A stretch of 64,000 nucleotides of DNA from Drosophila persimilis (Eukaryota; Arthropoda; Insecta; Diptera; Drosophilidae): the NCBI RefSeq assembly GCF_003286085.1, contig NW_020825294.1:2728001-2792000 (forward strand), in the 5' to 3' direction. Numbering within the stretch: position 1 is the stretch's first letter; each line of letters begins with the position of its first letter. Position numbers and translations under genes: made by a program. Positions 61,901 to 64,000 of the stretch are shown here, one piece after another. Below the pieces are notes generated by a model. That model was not told the DNA's origin. It was given only the letters and a program-made list of their open reading frames with translations, and ran no database searches.

Positions 61901-63002
61901 AATCTGTACTCTCCTTCGTACTGTGCTTCCTATGGAATAAAGCCCTCAAACTTTTGCCGGAAGCCAGCCAAATAAATCACATTTAACAATGTGGTAGGTG
62001 GTGCGGGTTTTTCATTTCTGCATCGGCAAGCTCTCTGCGTTCCACAGATAGAGGGGGCGGGGGGGAGAGAGGAGGGAATATAGAATGAAGAGAACTTATT
62101 TCGACTTACCTTCGCGCACATTTTCGTAGGCATCCTCAACATGTGACTCCTTGTAGATAATGGAGTGAAAATCAAGTTCGTCCTCAGCATTATCCTGCTG
62201 CTGCTCCTGGTGCTGCTCTTGCTGCTGCTGCTCCTCGACGTGTTCCGTTGTTGTGGTGGGTGGGAATGTTGTTCTGGCTGTTGTTGTTGTCGACTCCTCC
62301 GACAGCCCAGAGGGTGGGGGGAGCACTGTCGTCGTTGTCGCCGTCGCTGTCGACGTCGTTGTAGATTCAGCAATTTTCTTTATGAAGTTTTCTGTCTTAT
62401 TATCAACGGCAGTTCTGTTGTAGTTATTTGTGTATTTGTTGGAGTTGCGAGAGCCCAAAGGCCGTGCTCCGATGGTGGTGGTGGTGCTGCTGCTCCTGCT
62501 CCTTGGAGCTGCTGTGAACACTGACTCCGTTGTGGATGAAATCGCAGTCCGATTTGTGGGAAAATAATGTTTGGCATGTTCAACATAATAGGCATCACGT
62601 TCCGTTATAATTTTACCCTCGAATACCCCATTGTGTATGGAACCAAATACAAAACTATTACGTTCCCCTATCACTTCGCCCGCATAGATATGATCCGTGG
62701 AGACATCAATGGGGCCGTTGCTATCATAAAACTAAACACCAAAAAATATATGTAATATATAAAAATATAAAATATTTTAAAAAGAGATGGCAAAGATATA
62801 CTCACGTCTAACTTATCGCTAAATGTATTTAAATCACGTTTTAATCTAAGATGGAAGTCTCTTCCATGTGATGCAAACTTTAAATGTACAAAATGATCTT
62901 TGGTCACGGATCGTCGCGCCCTGTTGTGACTAGCTCGGATGTGCTCGTGATCATAGTCGAGTGTTTCGTAGTGGGATATGTATTCGTTAAGTCGTTCATG
63001 AC
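31727..63002 (-). CDS. kuz: kuzbanian, ADAM10-type metalloprotease (5' part outside window)
   Basis: Coding exons on the minus strand: 63,002-62,806; 62,731-62,110; 37,976-37,483; 35,955-35,809; 35,483-35,323; 35,266-35,032; 34,970-33,924; 33,835-33,277; then 33,108-32,846 or 31,950-31,727. Every junction keeps phase. The first exon here starts mid-codon, so the exon with ATG and signal peptide lies beyond 64,000. Encoded in order: prodomain with a Ser/Thr/Gln-rich insertion; cysteine switch (GHVGGCGI); furin site RVRR (37,618-37,629); catalytic domain from [10 protein letters not shown], with zinc site [12 protein letters not shown] split between exons; disintegrin/cysteine-rich region ([17 protein letters not shown]); membrane helix ([19 protein letters not shown]); and a long cytoplasmic tail with PPP and LPLPLPP motifs. 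Human ADAM10 matches closely through the ectodomain. The family sheds membrane proteins; fly Kuz cleaves Notch after ligand binding. About 1,240 residues lie in the window with the proximal last exon, or about 1,228 with the distal one. Confidence 0.97.
31951..32845 (-). other. kuz: 3' UTR of proximal kuz isoform, intron for the distal isoform
   Basis: Non-coding between the two alternative last exons. The left half is AT-rich; the right half holds G-rich tracts (for example GGCGGGGGGG near 32,581). No other feature seen. Confidence 0.5.
32020..32025 (-). terminator. kuz: Candidate polyadenylation signal for the proximal kuz isoform
   Basis: Minus-strand AATAAA lies about 820 nt past the proximal stop (32,848-32,846) and 70 nt before the distal-exon acceptor. 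This is where cleavage must occur if the proximal last exon is to end the message. Confidence 0.35.
32846..33108 (-). CDS. kuz: kuz proximal alternative last exon (basic tail ending NIVY)
   Basis: The acceptor CCCCCACAG at 33,109 takes the same phase-1 donor (33,276) as the distal exon. It encodes [11 protein letters not shown], a threonine run, an alternating Ala/Gly run, a Ser/Lys-rich stretch ([15 protein letters not shown]) and VRRNIVY before TAG at 32,848-32,846. It shares no sequence with the distal exon, so splice choice replaces a basic tail by a glutamine-rich one. Confidence 0.78.
33277..33835 (-). CDS. kuz: kuz exon: cytoplasmic proline/histidine/glutamine-rich tail
   Basis: Begins in phase 0 with [20 protein letters not shown] after an AACTTAG acceptor and ends phase 1 at donor GTGCGT (33,276). 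It contains [31 protein letters not shown], a nine-glutamine run and FYAPK. The proline clusters are possible SH3 ligands. The adjacent donor side carries a run of 10 C (minus strand) inside the intron. Confidence 0.88.
33924..34970 (-). CDS. kuz: kuz exon: end of protease domain, disintegrin, cysteine-rich region, membrane helix
   Basis: 349 codons, phase 0 at both ends. It starts [11 protein letters not shown], so the last His-Asp of the zinc site is here. GEECDCGF and CSPSQGPCC mark the disintegrin region, and [20 protein letters not shown] is the conserved pre-membrane segment. The membrane helix [20 protein letters not shown] is followed by KKRRARR and then [11 protein letters not shown] at the donor. 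Confidence 0.95.
35032..35266 (-). CDS. kuz: kuz exon: catalytic core with zinc motif
   Basis: Encodes [24 protein letters not shown] and [13 protein letters not shown], the HExGHxxG zinc-binding helix and catalytic glutamate. Ends phase 0 at GTAAGT. Confidence 0.95.
35323..35483 (-). CDS. kuz: kuz exon: catalytic domain middle part
   Basis: Encodes [31 protein letters not shown] and [11 protein letters not shown]; ends phase 2 at GTGAGT. Confidence 0.93.
35809..35955 (-). CDS. kuz: kuz exon: catalytic domain N-terminal part
   Basis: 49 codons, phase 0 at both ends, encoding [33 protein letters not shown] and HRNIRFE. The downstream intron starts in a (GT)n run. Confidence 0.93.
35956..37482 (-). 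other. kuz: kuz intron before the catalytic N-terminal exon
   Basis: 1.5 kb intron with GAGA-rich stretches (36,470-36,590) and otherwise AT-rich DNA. The C homopolymer at 37,351-37,375 lies near its upstream end. No gene recognised; a 101-codon frame at 36,365-36,670 is a reading of the GAGA repeats. Confidence 0.6.
37351..37375. repeat. Poly(C) run, 25 bp
   Basis: Twenty-five consecutive C on the plus strand, directly followed by GGG. Such runs are prone to assembly and read-length error. Confidence 0.9.
37483..37976 (-). CDS. kuz: kuz exon: cysteine switch, furin site, start of protease domain
   Basis: The acceptor TCGGCACAG leads to [14 protein letters not shown], whose cysteine is the probable switch residue that holds the enzyme latent. 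A His/Gln-rich linker ([15 protein letters not shown]) follows, then [12 protein letters not shown] with the convertase site RVRR and [14 protein letters not shown], the mature start seen in ADAM10. Ends phase 0 at GTAAGT. Confidence 0.93.
41221..41260. repeat. (TG)n microsatellite, interrupted
   Basis: Two blocks of TG dinucleotides split by a short ATCTGG interruption. Confidence 0.85.
43145..43685. repeat. AT-rich tandem array, about four units of 115-150 bp
   Basis: Four diverged copies start near 43,145, 43,261, 43,402 and 43,537. Each carries, in order, a CAATATTC/CAAATATTC-like start, CCATTTAAATATTTAT, a TTATTAAATTTCATCTAA-like block (weak in unit 1), ATCCAAGATGCAAGAT and AAATTATGAAATGTCT. 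The array is over 80 percent A+T and looks like a small intronic satellite. Confidence 0.75.
45301..45380. repeat. CTGTAG/CTGTAT hexamer array
   Basis: Interspersed TGTAGC and TGTATC hexamers, running into a TGTG stretch. Confidence 0.85.
46261..46281. repeat. Poly(C) run, 21 bp
   Basis: Twenty-one consecutive C, the second long C homopolymer in the same intron region. Confidence 0.9.
46501..46640. repeat. TACTCC hexamer array
   Basis: About 23 TACTCC units with scattered ATTCC, CGACT and TTACT variants. It opens long frames (Tyr-Ser on plus, Arg-Ser on minus) that are products of the repeat and not genes. Confidence 0.9.
46882..48024 (+). mobile_element. DINE-1/INE-1 (mini-me) non-autonomous Helitron-like element, copy 1
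   Basis: It starts with TATACCCGATAC (46,886-46,897), itself part of a palindrome with GAGTATTGGGGTATA. The exact reverse complement GTATCGGGTATA lies at 47,965-47,976. The block TTTCCGACC, TATATATTCTTGATCAG, CAATAGCCGAGTCGAT and a (GTCY)18 microsatellite (47,030-47,101) match the DINE-1/INE-1 consensus as I recall it. Near the 3' end GAGTTGC and GCAACTC (47,983-48,006) form a terminal hairpin followed by a short tail, as in Helitron relatives. It has no protein-coding capacity. The interior holds diverged repeated units. Exact ends are set by comparison with copy 2. Confidence 0.88.
51221..52324 (+). mobile_element. DINE-1/INE-1 (mini-me) element, copy 2
   Basis: Same orientation and near-identical to copy 1 across its length, 4.3 kb further on. 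The inverted 12-mers lie at 51,225-51,236 and 52,265-52,276, the terminal hairpin at 52,283-52,306. The (GTCY)n core has only 8 units (51,369-51,400) against 18 in copy 1, which accounts for nearly all of the 39-bp length difference. Flanking sequence beyond the two ends is unrelated between the copies, which fixes the borders. Confidence 0.88.
55380..55580. repeat. CTCTC / CAGCAACAACA repeat, left partner
   Basis: Holds a local duplication: GCTCTCTTAGCAACAACAAC with CACTCTCTCGCTCT, then CTCTCTCAGCAACAACAG with GACTCTCTCGCTCT about 115 bp on. The second half resembles the reverse complement of 61,310-61,410. It could be an old LTR-type fragment or a GAGA-factor-rich regulatory sequence. Confidence 0.45.
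61305..61410. repeat. CTCTC / CAGCAACAACA repeat, right partner (inverted)
   Basis: The minus strand reads GCTTTGCTTCTCTCTCGCAA, then GCATTGCTCTCTC and CTCTCTCAGCAACAACAAC. The same order is seen on the plus strand at about 55,450-55,515. So the two are a diverged inverted pair 6 kb apart. Confidence 0.45.
62110..62731 (-). CDS. kuz: kuz exon: prodomain with Ser/Thr/Gln-rich insertion
   Basis: Begins phase 0 after a GGTGTTTAG acceptor. It encodes [32 protein letters not shown] and [14 protein letters not shown], conserved with the ADAM10 prodomain. A roughly 100-residue low-complexity insertion rich in S, T, P, Q and E follows, then [20 protein letters not shown] at the phase-1 donor. Confidence 0.92.
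62806..63002 (-). CDS. kuz: kuz exon: start of prodomain (first coding exon within the window)
   Basis: The acceptor TTTTTGCAG leads, with a phase-1 codon completed from upstream, into [34 protein letters not shown] and [14 protein letters not shown]. This aligns with the start of ADAM10 family prodomains. The signal-peptide exon must lie right of 64,000, since 63,003-64,000 has no fitting minus-strand ATG exon. Confidence 0.92.
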
Positions 63003-64000
63003 CTGCAAAAAAAAACACATAAATCATTAGTTATAAATCATTTATTTGAACAGAGGTAGAGGTCAGATTAGAAAGCAAAACTCTCATATTTTAATTACTA
63101 CAAGTATTCGGGTTTTAAATACAAAACTAGGGAATTTAAATAGAATTCACCTTGATTTAAAAATAAAATCTGCCCATATTTAATCTAAATATAAAACAGT
63201 TTAAGATAAATATATTATACCAAAGTTGTAGGCCATATATTTAATTTAAAAATATTTAAATATTTAATTTGTTTGAGAAATATATTTATATCAATAATTA
63301 GATATAAAACAATTTAATTTAAATATATTGTATTAAATTTGTGGGAATTTAATTAAAAAAAATATTCAAATATTTAATTTATATTTGAAATATATACATC
63401 TATATGTATATAAATATTTAATTTAAAAATATTACAATATTTAATTTATTTATGAAATATATTTACATAAATTATATTCATTTTAATGTAAAAATGTAAG
63501 TGCAAACACTTCCATTATTCTTTTTTTTATTTCCACTGTCGTTGCAGATATTATGGCATAAATATTTAAACTTCGATTAAAATAAATAACTTCGATTATT
63601 ATAAAAAGCTGTTTAAGGGCTGGTTCCTCTGGGTGTTCGGTAAACCATTCAAATCCAAGCCTGAATTCTACCAGAAACTCCTACCGATTTCACTAAAAAT
63701 CCATTGAAAAATCTTAAAAATCGTTTGCTTAATGAAAAATACAAAATATAAAACCGAAAAACAGTTGAGGCTTCAACCGCAATTTCAATTTAATTGAAGG
63801 CCGGAAATTGAAACACAACACCAGGGCAGGGGCAGGGGCAGGGGCGGGGGCAGGGGCAGAGTACAACTGTCGCCCCATTTTGGACCAAAGGCCTCCCTCC
63901 CCCTCTCTCCCTCTCTCTCTGGCTCCGTCTGGATGGCCATTTCATTGCCACTCCTTGCAACACACAACACAACACCCACGCTCTTAATACTTTTAACGTT
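63003..64000 (-). other. kuz: kuz intron upstream of the prodomain exon (incomplete)
   Basis: AT-rich, with repeated TATTTAATTTAAAAATATTT-like motifs at 63,230-63,480 and a GGGGCA run at 63,823-63,860. No exon seen; the intron continues past the window edge. Confidence 0.6.

Larger units (their letters stand above)
37977..62109 (-). other. kuz: 24.1-kb kuz intron splitting the prodomain
   Basis: Bounded by donor GTAAGT (62,109-62,104; phase 1) and the acceptor above 37,976. It holds two DINE-1 copies, an AT-rich tandem array, a TACTCC array, homopolymer and dinucleotide runs, and a pair of inverted CTCTC/CAACAA-rich repeats, each entered separately. I found no nested gene I could support. 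Long introns of developmental genes often hold enhancers, but none is identifiable by eye. Confidence 0.85.

Overview
This is insect nuclear DNA, almost certainly from a Drosophila. Genes have short GT-AG introns, consensus splice sites, long AT-rich and microsatellite-rich intergenic and intronic stretches, glutamine runs encoded by CAG/CAA, and two copies of a DINE-1/INE-1 type element with its (GTCY)n core. The orthologues of kuzbanian and icarus lie end to end, the pairing I recall from Muller element B of D. melanogaster. The species cannot be fixed from sequence alone; the long 'TATACCCGATAC' DINE-1 copies would fit the obscura group, but that is a guess.

Layout. (1) 1-9.4 kb, minus strand: a five-exon gene for a two-pass membrane protein of the TMEM268/DUF4481 family. 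It has two alternative last exons (4502-4723 and 5156-5386) that are diverged copies of each other. (2) 9.4-24.5 kb: gene-poor DNA holding a broken, intron-less copy of a GH47 class I alpha-mannosidase gene (about 16.58-17.77 kb) and two weak minus-strand coding candidates. (3) 24.5-26.4 kb, minus strand: three small two-exon genes in tandem. Two are paralogous secreted six-cysteine peptides with beta-defensin-like spacing; one is the C-terminal half of a fibrinogen-related domain. (4) 27.3-29.6 kb, plus strand: ics (icarus, the Rsu1 orthologue; leucine-rich repeats). (5) 29.6-64 kb, minus strand: kuz (kuzbanian, ADAM10 orthologue), convergent with ics. All of it except the first coding exon or exons is present. 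A 24.1 kb intron (37,977-62,109) splits the prodomain, and there are two alternative last exons (32,846-33,108 and 31,727-31,950) with different cytoplasmic C-termini.

The big kuz intron carries the two DINE-1 copies in direct orientation, an AT-rich tandem array, a TACTCC hexamer array, homopolymer C runs and a pair of inverted dispersed repeats. I found no convincing nested gene, tRNA or CRISPR array.

Functionally, kuz (ectodomain sheddase, Notch pathway) and ics (PINCH/integrin adhesion) are independent genes. The recurring theme of the window is alternative 3' exons that swap C-termini: one pair in the TMEM268 gene made by exon duplication, and one pair in kuz made of unrelated sequences. 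All exon coordinates are from reading splice sites and codon phase by eye; every junction listed keeps frame.
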